Shown here: piece after piece, positions 35,236-46,616 of the stretch | How the letters are laid out: each line of letters begins with the position of its first letter | Position numbering within the stretch: position 1 is the first letter of the stretch | Source of the DNA: Annona cherimola | Taxonomy: Eukaryota; Streptophyta; Magnoliopsida; Magnoliales; Annonaceae | Length of the DNA stretch: 64,000 nt | Assembly: GCA_030490835.1 (NCBI GenBank) | Contig: CM059975.1 | Coordinates: 30,350,133-30,414,132, forward strand | Direction of reading: 5' to 3' | Notes under the pieces: model-generated | The model's database searches: none | Told to the model about the DNA's origin: nothing | Seen by the model: only the letters and a program-made list of their open reading frames with translations | Position numbers and translations under genes: made by a program

Positions 35236-35723
35236 TAATATACACTCATTTAACTTATACATTCTAGACTTAAGTTCTACTAATTTATTCATTGTCTACA
35301 TTGCGGAGCCACTTCTTCTATTGGATTCAAATCTAGTGAGATTAATTGATAATCAATTTGGATTTCTTATATAACCAACCCTCTAAGTTTGAGAAATAGC
35401 ATATTCATCCCTATGTTCGAACAATAACAAAACTAACTTTCTAAGTTTTGGTCTCTTTCTAAATTGAACTATAAATTTTTTGGAGCCTAATTATAATAAA
35501 TTATAATATATTTTCAATTAAAATACACTATTCATTTTTTATAATTAGTTGTATTTTTAAATTTTTCTTCATAAACATTTTTCCTAAATATATTTAATCC
35601 ATATATCCAATTTTGCCATTTTACAATAATTTTACATATTTATTTTTTATTTTTTTAAAAATAAAGTTTAAGGGTTGAAAAATGACTTAAATGCCTTTGG
35701 AATTGATTATTTTTTAAGAATAA

Positions 35724-35981
35724 GTGTTTGGCAAAATAAAATTTTTTTAATATAAACTTTTTACTCATCATAACTATCTTATTTTTAATTGTTTTTTTAT
35801 ATTTTCGTATACAACTGTCTTACTTTGCAATCATTTTTATACAACTAAACAATCTGTTTTAACTTATTCTTTTTACTTCTTATTATTATGCCTAGCTTAT
35901 CACATAATTTTCTTCCATTTCAGTAACTTTTACTTAAAAAAAAATTTCATCCAAAAGCTTTATCACTTCCTAAATACATCC
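35724..35981. mobile_element. Tourist-like MITE, reverse orientation (family T)
   Basis: Begins GTGTTTGGCAAAATAAAA after TAA and ends AAAGCTTTATCACTTCC plus TAAATACATCC. The interior reads as the reverse complement of the 8681 copy. Confidence 0.68.
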
Positions 35982-37600
35982 AAAAAAATAAATATGTAAA
36001 AATATCGTAAAATAAAAAATTTAATATATGAATTAAATGCACTAAGAAAAACATGTTTATAAAGAAAAATAAAAATAAAACAAAAATGAATAATATATTT
36101 TAACTTAAAATACATTATAATGTATATAATTAGGCTTTATATTTTTTATAGCAAGTCCTAAAATTGGAGGCCATATAATTTCTTCTTTGGATATAATTTA
36201 TTTGTTGATGACTTAGATTTATACCTTCTTTGACTTTATTCAAATTTTCTCTAGGTACTCAAACCAATTATCTCTCAAGTGAGTGTTGCTTATAAGATAC
36301 ATCTGAATCACACTAGTCAGTAGATCTATTAGCTCTTGTCAAGAATTAATATCATCTTCTTCGGTTTTTTAGACTTATTCAATGCTCTCACTGTCCCTTC
36401 TTGAGTGAAAAATATTCTTTACCTTTTATTGTCGGAATATAAAATCATTTTCACCATAAATTGCTTAATTAGAAGACTAGTCATCTTTATATTTGTCTAC
36501 ATTGATAATTAGTGAGAATTATCTTGTATAACTCCTTGACTTGAATGACTCTCCTCTTCCAAACCGAAACTCCTTTCTTTTGTGATTTGATTTTTGTTGT
36601 TAGTCATTCTTTAACCTAAATAAATCAAAATAAGAAAAAATTAATCCATTTAAACTATCTACATGATTTAGAGAGTACTCCAAAATGTAGAAATAGATTT
36701 TTGAATTACCTAAATTGGATATTGGGATCACAAATTCTAAACCCCACAAAATTTGCCTATTTTTCTTTAAGTTTTCTATTTTTTTGCAACATGCAAAATC
36801 AGTGTGTCATTTTCTACAATTAAATCCTTAAAATTGTTGCTATTGTCTTCACATACCATTGATCATTCATCAAAACACTAATTTGCTCTAAAAAAAACTC
36901 ATTTCGTGATTCCAATGGTGAAATAGATCTCGTTTTTGGTCATTGAAATCCATAAAAAAATCACATAATCTCCTTTGGTTCTTGTTTTCATCCTCGCTAC
37001 TAGTGAGATACATCTACCCATCTTCTCCCATGTTAACATTAATCCAACACTAACTTATCCATGCATAGCAACAATCTTCTTTCTCAATCCCAGTGATGGA
37101 ACATTATAGTTAACAATCTCCACCACTTTGCTGCCCACAAATAATATTATTGCCGACAACCACCAAATTTGCTTCTTCTTTTAAGGAATGAAGGAAAAAT
37201 ACATCAAAACTAAGCCTTGTTGATATTGACTCTACCTTAGTGAAAATGTGGTGCCCTACTAACCAAAACCTTGTTGTCATGGTAAAAATTTAGTAACATT
37301 TTCTTAGAATCTATGACAGTTTGGAATGAATGGAACCACTTGTATTGATAAAGCTTCTAATAGTCATAATATCGATAATTAGTATATTAACCAATCATAC
37401 TAGTGCAGAAGAAAATTCTAGTAGTACAACATTTTATCATTTTCAACATCTACTTCAATATTATCATCGTGTCATCATCAAACCACTATCATCAACTTCA
37501 TAGGCATGGAAGCATCAGGCAAAAAAAAATAACAACTGATACTCTAATATTTTAAAAATTAATTGGACTAAACATCATAATTCATACCTACATATACAAT
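35982..37600. other. AT-rich intergenic region, no gene recognised
   Basis: Stops are frequent in all frames. The stretch 36150-37500 is slightly less AT-rich and could be an old transposon, but I cannot assign it. Confidence 0.45.
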
Positions 37601-37605
37601 CATTC

Positions 37606-40470
37606 TGTTGGAATCAAAGGCAAATTAAGCACAATCTATATTTTGATGATTAGTAACTCAATTCGAGAATGCTTTGGGTACTAACGGGACTTGTTTAAAT
37701 TGGTTAACGGCTAAAAACTTAAAATTCAGTACCTGACAGACTAAGTCACAAAGCCAAGTCGACTTAGCTATCGACTTGAATGAAGTCGATACCCAAGTCG
37801 ACTTCAAAAGGATCAAAACCTTCCAGTGCTGAAATTGAAAATCAAGACTGGTAAAGTCGCAATCCAAGTCGACTCTACTATCGACTTTAGATGCTCAACC
37901 CTTCCAGCTAGGGTGGGAATCGGGGCGGGTCAACCCGTGACCCGCCCTATTTTATACCGGAACGGGTCGGGTTATGTACCCGGCGAGGCGGGCCGAGAGT
38001 CCAAAAATTTCTACAAAATGCGGGTCGGGGCGGACCTACCGGATCCTGACCCGCTTATACCCGCTAACCCGCACCCTAACTAATACCATTGGCAATTTTT
38101 TTCACGGCGTCAGGAGTGTTGAATATGGAAGAGTGCCAGCCACGGGGTGCATAAGGCCACCGGGCCACACGCATATGATGTCGGTAGTGCTGCAGAATGA
38201 CGTCAATATTACTCACAAACGCAATAGATTAGATGATTATAGCTACTTGCACTTATCTCTGTAACCTTCTACCCATCTCATTAAAATTTTGTTGCATTTG
38301 CACGCGTACTTACTCGGATTTTGAAAATAAGCTGACCATAAAAAGTTTTTTCACTTGTGTATACTCCATAATCACCATCCTCAAATTTTCTAGACCATCA
38401 TGGTTGAAGTCTAACGGCATTTTAGAAAACAAGGTAAAATAGACTGAAATGGACATGAATATTTTCAAAATTCATAGGTAATTCAATGAAGTTTAAGTCA
38501 TTAGCATAACTATAATTCACATAAAAGGTCATAGACATAAGTACAATATATTATTATAAGATTTCTTACCATTATCATGACAACGAAATATAAAAGCATT
38601 CGCATGCAATGATTGGTTCGAAGAGGAGACAAGATAATCGTTGAGCCCAAAGTGGCCCACAGATATAACGGTCAAAAACGCATATTCATGGCACAAGGCT
38701 GTGGGGTAAACAATAAACTCTGTGCCTGTTTTGGCCGACTTCACTTTTGACTGATTAGTAATAGATTGAAGCATATAGTAGTTAAATTTAATATAGATTT
38801 GTCTTTATACTTGATAGGTTCATAAATTCTTAAAAATTTCTTAATTGACCCTTAGTTTTACCCGACCCGTCGTCCCGAAACCGACTCGTTCCCGACTCGA
38901 ATTTTGTCCCGAGACCTAGTAAAAAAAAATAAGGGTTAAACCGACGTTGTCCCGACTTGAAAAAAATAAGGGTCAAACGAGATTTTTGAAAGGTAGGGTT
39001 AGGGTTGGGCACACCCTGACCCGTCTCGACCCGCCCCGATTCCCACCCCTACTTCTAGTGTTGAAATTGGAAATCAAGATAGGTAAAGTCGCAGTCCAAG
39101 TCGACTCCAACTGTGACTTGGGTGAAATCGTAGACCCAAGTCGACTTCACCATCGACTTCAGATGCTCAATCTTTCCAACATTGAAATCAGGGACTAAGA
39201 TAGGTGAAGTCGCACCCGAAGTCGACTCCATGTGCGACTTAGGTGAAATCGCATCCTCAGGTCGACTCCACATACGACTTGAGCGAAGTTGGACATCAAG
39301 TCGACCCAGATATCCGACTTGAGTCAAAATGAAGAAATATGCAGTCAAGACAAGCAAATGGGGCTAGTTTAATCATTCAAGACAGTATATTACTCAAGGA
39401 AAAATCTCTGGGCTACAACTATGAACTGCAAGATCAAATTATTCTAAGTTCAAAACATGAAGACAAGCCTCTAAGAAAAGATGAACATGTCGAGTTCCAA
39501 GATCAAACTTTCAAGGTTTAGAATATCAGTGGAAGAACAAGATGTGATGAATATCAAGCTACCAAGATCACTTTCAAGAAATCCAAGTTCCAACAAGTGT
39601 ATACAGAAAGTGAAGTCGCACCTGAAGTCTACTTCACTTGCGACTTGGGTCAAGTCTAAGACCAAGTCGACCTGAAGTAGGAACTTAAAGATGCAGGAGA
39701 CCGAAGTCGCACCTGAAGTCGACTCCACATGCAACTTGGGTCACACGGTCGAAAAAATTCAAATGTTGGAGCATTAAATGCGCGCTGCCTACCACCATTC
39801 GTTCGAATTTACTCCACCATTATAAATGAAGATTCAAGTGAATGTGCTAGAGGTTAGAGAAAACATTTACTGAGATCTAACTACCATCCTCTAAGCATTA
39901 AATGATCTACACAAGTTTCAAGTGAAAAATTGAGCTCCAACTTGCTGAAGCTACATTGCTGATCAAATCTTTCTTCTACAAGTTCTTCCACGAGCTGAAA
40001 CCTGCCTACACAATTTGTAAAGTGTAGTTTTATTTATTTGATTCAATATTTAAATCTGATACTTGGTTTGATATTGATGTTTTGAACCAAGTGGAAGCAA
40101 AGTAGCGTTGTGACTTGAGTGTGACTCGTCACCTACTTATGCTATGATTTGTGCACGCTCCTAAAGCTGGAATCTAGAAGAGAGCTGCTACTTTAGCTGT
40201 ATTTGATAATACATTAGTGGAACCCAAGTCACAAAAAGTGTGAGCTTGGAAGAGTGGAGTAGGGGAGGTTGCCCGAACCACTATAAAATCCTTTTCTACT
40301 GCTGTGGTTTGCATTTCCGCTTTTATTGCTTTATTTTTTTCCATATTATTCCTTTGTTTCATTAAGAGGATTAAATTAAACAAGGAAAAAATTTCTGTTT
40401 AAGTAAAAATTTTAAAATATCCAATTCACCCATCCCCTTTTGGGTAATAGCCATAAACTCGGGACCAAAA
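37606..40470 (+). mobile_element. Solo-LTR-like block of a Copia-type retrotransposon, interrupted by a hAT element
   Basis: The block opens TGTTGGAATCAAAGGCAAAT with TTTTGATGATTAGTAA shortly after, the typical start of long Copia/Sirevirus LTRs. It ends after AATTCACCCATCCCCTTTTGGG, also typical near such LTR ends. The 5-bp word CATTC is found just outside both ends (37601-37605 and 40471-40475), although the last bases before it are AAAA and not the usual CA. Without the 1.15-kb hAT insertion it is about 1.7 kb. No gag or pol sequence lies next to it. Multiple AAGTCGACTT-type motifs fill the upstream half. Confidence 0.55.
37909..39051. mobile_element. Non-autonomous hAT element inside the LTR block
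   Basis: Left end TAGGGTGGGAATCGGGGCGGG and right end (reverse complement) TAGGGGTGGGAATCGGGGCGG. Outside are CTTCCAGC (37901-37908) and CTTCTAGT (39052-39059), 6 of 8 identical with both differences C/T. The uninterrupted sequence CTTCCAGTGCTGAAATTG nearby at 37820 shows what the empty site looked like. Both subterminal regions contain repeated ACCCG / CGGGT motifs. No transposase is encoded. Confidence 0.78.
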
Positions 40471-40475
40471 CATTC

Positions 40476-43190
40476 TTCCATAAAATAAATATATATGACC
40501 TTTTATACAATATTCACTCTGAAATAATCAAACATAATTTATATTTACATAGCTCAAATATGAAATCACAATGTCGCACCCTTAGTTAGATATCTGTACT
40601 CCTATTGTTGGTCTTGGTGTATTACCTAAAATAAAAGAAAGGGGTAAATTGGATAATTAAAACAATATAATGAGTGGGAAAAAGAATGAAACAATTGAAC
40701 CACATAACTGATAATAATATATAGTGGTTTGAGACAACATTCACTACTTTATTCTTTAAAATACATACTCATTATGTTTTAGATTCCCTTATTATATTCA
40801 ATAATACAATTAGAGTACAAACACTCTTAAATTTCAACCTTATGAGGCGTATATATAATTACCACTCATGTTCAAAGTTAGCCATTGGAATGGTAATTAA
40901 TGTGTATTTAATACCCCAACAGTTATATTTTTATTGCTAAGCTAGTGGTAGAGCCACATGGAGCTGCAAAGAATTGTCCTCCTAAAATTTTAAAACTAAA
41001 AAATTCCCTTGAAGTTTTAAAAAAATATTATAAAATATACTTCATTTTTATATAGTTGCCCCCTCTTAAATAATATTATGCCCTCCTTCATGAGAATTTA
41101 TTTCCCCTACTAAGGTTCCAACTTCGCCACTGCGTTAAGCATCAAATTGCAAATAAAGTCGACTTGGGAGTTGCAACTCCACTCAAGTCACATTTGGATT
41201 CAACTTAGACTGAGACTTTACGAAAACTTATTGTCTTTTTTATGGTATCTTAAATTATAGGCTAAGTCCACTTGGGTAGAGACTTTACTAAGGTCATAGG
41301 TAAAATCAATTTAAGTGATACCTTACATTGCAAAACTTGTTGTATACAGACTTGATCTTTTGAAACTTGGTTGATCTTGTATTCTCAATTTTATGCATAT
41401 AATTAGAAAAATAATATCTAACTTCAATTGCACACATTCATTAGATCATTTTTAATGATATTTCAATGACTTCTTAATCATCAAAATTAACTTAATCTTT
41501 CTTAATCACAAGCATACAACCCACACTTGTGTCCTGCTAAAAAAACAACGAAAAATGTGTGAGTTCGAGCAAATTCAATAAGTTAGTTGTTGGGATTCTA
41601 TATCAAGATCATGATCAAATTAGTTTAATAAACCTCGTAAATATACGGATTCTAACAAGCCAAAATTGCAACTAATGTAAACCCATCCAACATGGTCTTT
41701 GTCTTGCTTCGATCACGTGTTCGTCTAGACATCGGAAATAATGTGGCTCATCCTACCATGGATTATAATACAAAATTCATGTGGCACATCCTTGGCCAAT
41801 AATCAATATAAATACTCAAACTTATGACTTCCTCAAGTCACAAACAAATTGCATTTTCAGTCAACTTTTAGCAAGTGACATGGTCATGCTATAGTCATTT
41901 TCCTCAAGCCATCAATCTAACGAATCAAAGTTCGTAACTCAACCCAAGCCATGCATTTTTCATTTTTATTTTGCGCCACATTAGCTACCACCCAACTCAA
42001 TTACCACATATATTCCTAGCCTCTTGCTAGTATGTCAATGCCATGTGCCATGTCACATAATGTTAAACATATAATATGCACTAGTGCAATGCAATCCATG
42101 CATTTGGTCTAGTATTAATTCCTAGTGAGATTTCCATCTCCACAATGAGTTGATCTATCAACCGTAGGTCACTACCCTGACATGTCACTCATGGGCCATG
42201 TGGTTTTCAACAATCTCCATCTTTTATGCACATGCATGTATCAGGCCTATTCAAATCAAATTAGGTACATGGATGCATTTATCATCCAAATAAATGTGTT
42301 GTACACATGGATGTCACTTATCTAATTACCCAACATGCCCACCTTAGCATGTCCATTTCATCAGGTCTCATTACCCAAGTTTTGTAATTCAGCACTAAAA
42401 TTGTACTTGAAGTCAACTTTAGTAAGGACTTCAATGAAGTCGCGCACCAAGTTGATTTCACTTGTGAGTTCGTGGCATATTCATTGAATATATGAGTTTA
42501 ACATGATTTTCAAGTTGCGTAGTCGCATCTTAAGTTGATTCTATTTGTGACTTGGGTAAAAGTTGTAAGTCAAGTTAACTTTACATGCGACTTCAAAATA
42601 CAAAGGCTAGACAAAGTGATTTTAAAAATTAGTAAGTAAAGTCACACTCTAAGTCAACTTAAAACGTGACTCTATAATGGTTTAAAATTCACCATTGGAG
42701 ATAGAATTCAAATAAACTCAAGTAAGAAAACAAATTCAGACCTAAGTCGATTTCAAATTCGACTTGAGTGAAATCGAAGGCCAAATTGACTTTGTTATAA
42801 ATTTCGGGTGCAATATGGCAGATAATGTTTTGAAGAATCTCACACATAAATAAAGTTATATTCCAATTTGACTTTATATATAACTTGGGTGAAATCTCAA
42901 ACCATGTCAATTCAACATGAAATTTCACATGAACAAAAGCAGGCTAACTATTTTCAAGGTCGAGCTTCTAAGGGAAGTTGCACTCTAAATAACTTTATTT
43001 TACTAATGACAATTTTGAAGATATTATTTCACATGCATGTCTAATATATTCTATCCAAGAACATGGTGATTACATTTGGTAAATAGTGATAGCCTATTAA
43101 TTACTTTGACGTAGGAATATAAATAATTTATTTTTTATTTCAATTATTCATCTCTCATATTTCGCTAAAAAATTTACTGGTTCATGATTT
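40476..43190. other. Degenerate retrotransposon-like sequence with AAGTCGACTT-type motifs
   Basis: Scattered AAGTCGACTT, GCGACTTGGGTGAA and related words (41155-41300, 42400-42900) resemble the LTR block just upstream, but no ends are visible. CAACAATCTCCATCTTTTATG near 42211 is typical of Copia-type non-coding sequence. No intact coding sequence. Confidence 0.35.
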
Positions 43191-43195
43191 ATTTT

Positions 43196-43611
43196 ATCAT
43201 CATTAATTTACAAGTATACTCATATAGTTTGACCAAAATTACAAATATATCTACATAGTTTTAAAAATTATAAATAACTTATAAATAACTCCCACGTAGT
43301 TTGATTATGATTTTAAATATACTTATACTATTATCACATTATTAATGTATTAACATAGTGTGAATATATTTGTAAAGATATGCAAACTATGTCGATATTT
43401 TTAATTTTAGAAATATCCATATAATTTGCATATCTCTACAAATATACCCACGCTGTGATGGTGTAGTAACTGTGTTACAATGGCGTAAATATATTTGCAA
43501 TTATAGTCAAATTATGTGGGAGTTATTTATAATTTTTAAAACTATATGAGTATATTTACAATTATGGTCAAACTATGTGAGTATATTTGCAAATTATCCT
43601 TAAAATAAACC
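43196..43611. mobile_element. Fold-back MITE, about 415 bp
   Basis: The left arm (GATTTATTTTATCATCATTA, then AGTATACTCATATAGTTTGACC and ACTCCCACGTAGTTTGA) is the near reverse complement of the right arm ending AATAAACC. Almost the whole sequence can form a hairpin. The GGTTTATT ends resemble the MULE-type MITE at 5443-5900. No clear target duplication. Confidence 0.65.
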
Positions 43612-45247
43612 TCTTTGATAACAAATTTTTTTTTATTTCCACTTTTTTCTCTCTTTTTGAGGAAAACGACATCTTAACTATTTAACTATTTAAATTTTTT
43701 TCTTTTATTATTTTTACATTATAATTATTTTTCACATCTTTTCATGTAACTAGATTTTTTGTTGATTTAATTCTCTTAACTTCTAAATACCATATCACGT
43801 TACTATTTTATTTTTTTAAAAAAATTTCTCTATAAATTTTTCCTTTTTTCTTTTTACTAAACTAACCCTAATAGCGATTTTCATGGAATAAGATGAAACA
43901 AGATAAAATTGATCATTCTCTCAACAAGCTTTTCTTTTAAATGTAATATCTTATTTTTGTATACATAACTCCTATTAGCCCGACCACGTAGGGGCTCTTT
44001 AATACATTTTTGTCTTTATGAAAAATGGGCTTATGCTTATTTAATTCATATAATAAATTTTACAAATTTGGATATATGTATATATTTTTCCTCAAGTTCA
44101 AAAATCAAATGGTCGGCCTCCAAAATTGTTGATTTTTTAAATTCATAAAAAATTATACATATCTAGAAAATATAAAATTTGGTTGGTAAATTAAATATAC
44201 TTGTCTATTTTTTGAATAAAAATTTTAAAAATAAGAAATATAGATATCTACATCTAATAAGAGTTATCGATAGTCAGGGTAACGGAATATGTGCTCATAA
44301 ATAATAATTTTAGTTATTTAATTTTAAATATTTTTCATTTTCAATATAGTTTCTCCTTTCTTAATTCGCAGCATCACTTACTCATCTGTTTTCCTCATCT
44401 AAATCCCCCATCCAATGTCATCTTAAAAATTTCATGCCATTGCCTTTTATTTTTTATGTTTTAAAATGTAATCTCATGTCATTGTTGAATAATGGGTTAT
44501 TTGTATTTTGGTTCCTCTAATTATATGTATTTTCTTTTTAACCTATGAGTTTCGTATATTTATTTTTTAAACTCGGTAAAATTTTCGATAGTTGTCGTAT
44601 CATTTTTTTAATTACACTATTATCCTTAAAAGTACTCAACTTACGAAATGAGGCAATTCAACTTAGTCGCAACAAAAATCAATTGATTTGCAAGTTAAGT
44701 TGACTTATTTGATTTACGTTTATGAGTCGACTCAAGAAGACCACATAAAATCGTTCTATTTGAATATATGAATCAACTCAACTTCCCTATAAAGTTATTT
44801 TAAACTTTTCATACAAATAATAGCCGATAATTGGGTGTTTTGACGCCGGGTTTAAAATGCAAAGAATACAAACTTTACAATGCTTGAAAAGAAAATATGC
44901 AAAAGTTATAAACTAAAATACAAATACACATAATTCGAGGGACCAACATGCAAAAAAACTAGTTGGAATGATCCATTCGAGGCCCTTGCTGCTCTCCTCA
45001 TCCGCAAGTTCCAACTTCCAACGCATGCGGCGCATCGTAAGATCCGCGCTCTTCCCAGTTCCCATGAGAGCTGCATGTAAGCGCATTGCCCGCTCATGCG
45101 TGCGACGCTCATTCATCTCCCGTCTCAGTTTAATGCGAGTTCACCACATCTTCAGAAAATCCTCCTAGGCAGTCCGACCATGCTCTGAGCCGTCCGAATT
45201 CTTCAGTCACTGACCTCCATTCATAGATTTTTAAAGGCCCATCTATG
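43612..45247. other. AT-rich intergenic sequence with a GC-richer patch
   Basis: No gene recognised up to about 44930. From 44950 to 45240 base composition rises abruptly (see the separate gene-fragment entry), directly next to the fold-back element at 45248. Confidence 0.45.
44913..45116 (-). pseudogene. Possible fragment of a host gene exon
   Basis: A minus-strand open stretch of 67 codons, Arg/Glu/Met-rich (for example THERAMRLHAALMGTGKSAD), in an isolated GC-richer patch. The composition looks like real coding sequence, not the surrounding AT-rich DNA. I cannot name a family, and no matching exon lies next to it. Stops bound it in frame upstream. Confidence 0.2.
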
Positions 45248-45653
45248 GACGTGATTTCTTGCACCCGGGAGCAGGCAGCGCTCCCTGCTCCCGGGTGCAT
45301 ATACTTATTATTTTTTATTTTTTTAAATTTTTTTTTCATAGAACTGTTAATCTAGGTGTAGTTAACATGTGTATAAATTTTTACCATTTTTGGAGTATTT
45401 TAGATATTTATTTTTTATTTTTGAAAATCAGTGGCATTTTAGGTAATTTAAAATTACCTAAAATGTCACTAATTTTCAAAAATAAAAAATAAATATCTAA
45501 AATACCCCAAAAATGTTAAAAATTTATACACATGTTAGGTACACCTAGATTAAGAATGTTATAAAAAAAATTTCAAAAAAAAATAAAAATAAAAAAGTAT
45601 ATGCACCCGGGAGCAGTGAGCGCTGCCTGCTCCCGGGTGCAAGAAATCACGTC
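45248..45653. mobile_element. Near-perfect fold-back MITE with GCACCCGGGAGC tips
   Basis: The arms begin GACGTGATTTCTTGCACCC and end with the exact reverse complement GGGTGCAAGAAATCACGTC. The arms meet at a centre near 45450 (TAGGTAATTTAAAATTACCTA). Each GC-rich tip holds a further small palindrome (CACCCGGGAGC ... GCTCCCGGGTG). Outside are CCATCTATG and CCTCTATG, a likely 9-bp duplication with one base lost. Related copies are at 49206-49520 and, as one arm only, 13036-13193. Confidence 0.8.
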
Positions 45654-45726
45654 CCTCTATGTTCTACCCCTGAAAATACATCGATTCCCAATTCCCACGG
45701 TTTAACAAGGAAGGAAGGCGGAAGCT

Positions 45727-45955
45727 TAAAATGTAAAGCTAGGTATTTGCAAAAATAGACCCTAAAGCTTGTATAATTTCAATTTAGCGCATAAGTTTTC
45801 ACATTGCAATGTAAACTACTATGGTTGAACATGTTAAAATGTAAAGCTAGGTATTTGTAAAAATAGACCCTAAAGCTTGTATAATTTCAATTTAGAGCAT
45901 AAGTTTTCACATTGCAATGTAAACTACTATGGTTGAACATGTAAAATAAAACTTT
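45727..45955. repeat. Tandem duplication, two units of about 108 bp
   Basis: AAAATGTAAAGCTAGGTATTTG starts at 45728 and again at 45836, and the following sequence through GGTTGAACATGT is nearly identical in both units. Confidence 0.92.
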
Positions 45956-46616
45956 TAAAAATAAACTCTATATGTTGCCTATCAGGTGCCGGACATTCTG
46001 CTCTGCAACATTACAAAAATTCAATGATTATTTTATACAAGGGCTGATCATGTTAGTGTAAGCTGCCGCCAACTTGAGCTAATTTAAATATTTTTAAAAT
46101 TTTATTTTTGTATGAAAATTCTATATTTAATTTATATGCCAAAATTTACAATTTTTGATTGTGAGCGTGTATTTTTAAATTTTAAAAATTGCCAATTTTA
46201 GAGGTATTTAAGTAATTGTACTTCAAAAGCAGTTGTTTTTTAAATTGTATAAAAATATACATATCTAAAATTTAGCATATAACTTTGTTAAAAAAATTAG
46301 CATATAAACTAAACACACTTAAATAATGTTTTTTAAAATAAAAATTATAGTTATTAGGTTAGGGAGCTTCTATTAGTCCAGGCTAACATGATGACTTTCC
46401 ACTTTATACATGCCGAAAACACATGCTCTAATTCGCAATTATGCAAAGATATTAGATCCGTTTGGGAATAATCTCGGAAACAAAACTCAAGTACTCCTTT
46501 CGGTGCTCGTGCGTCCCGCGGTCCGCCCCCACTCCCCCCCCCCCCAACCTCATATTCCAGCCGTTGGAAGGAGGGAAGAAGAAGAAACCCTAGCTTTCTC
46601 CCTCGCCTGCAAACTC

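Noticed and set aside
36150..37560. Possible degenerate coding region upstream of the LTR block
   Set aside because: Stops in all frames and no recognisable motif; only a slightly different base composition.
46410..46616. Upstream in-frame start for the GeBP gene
   Set aside because: The 69 extra codons cover a poly-C and CT-rich leader with no conservation signal; the ATG at 46617 begins the acidic tail typical of the family.
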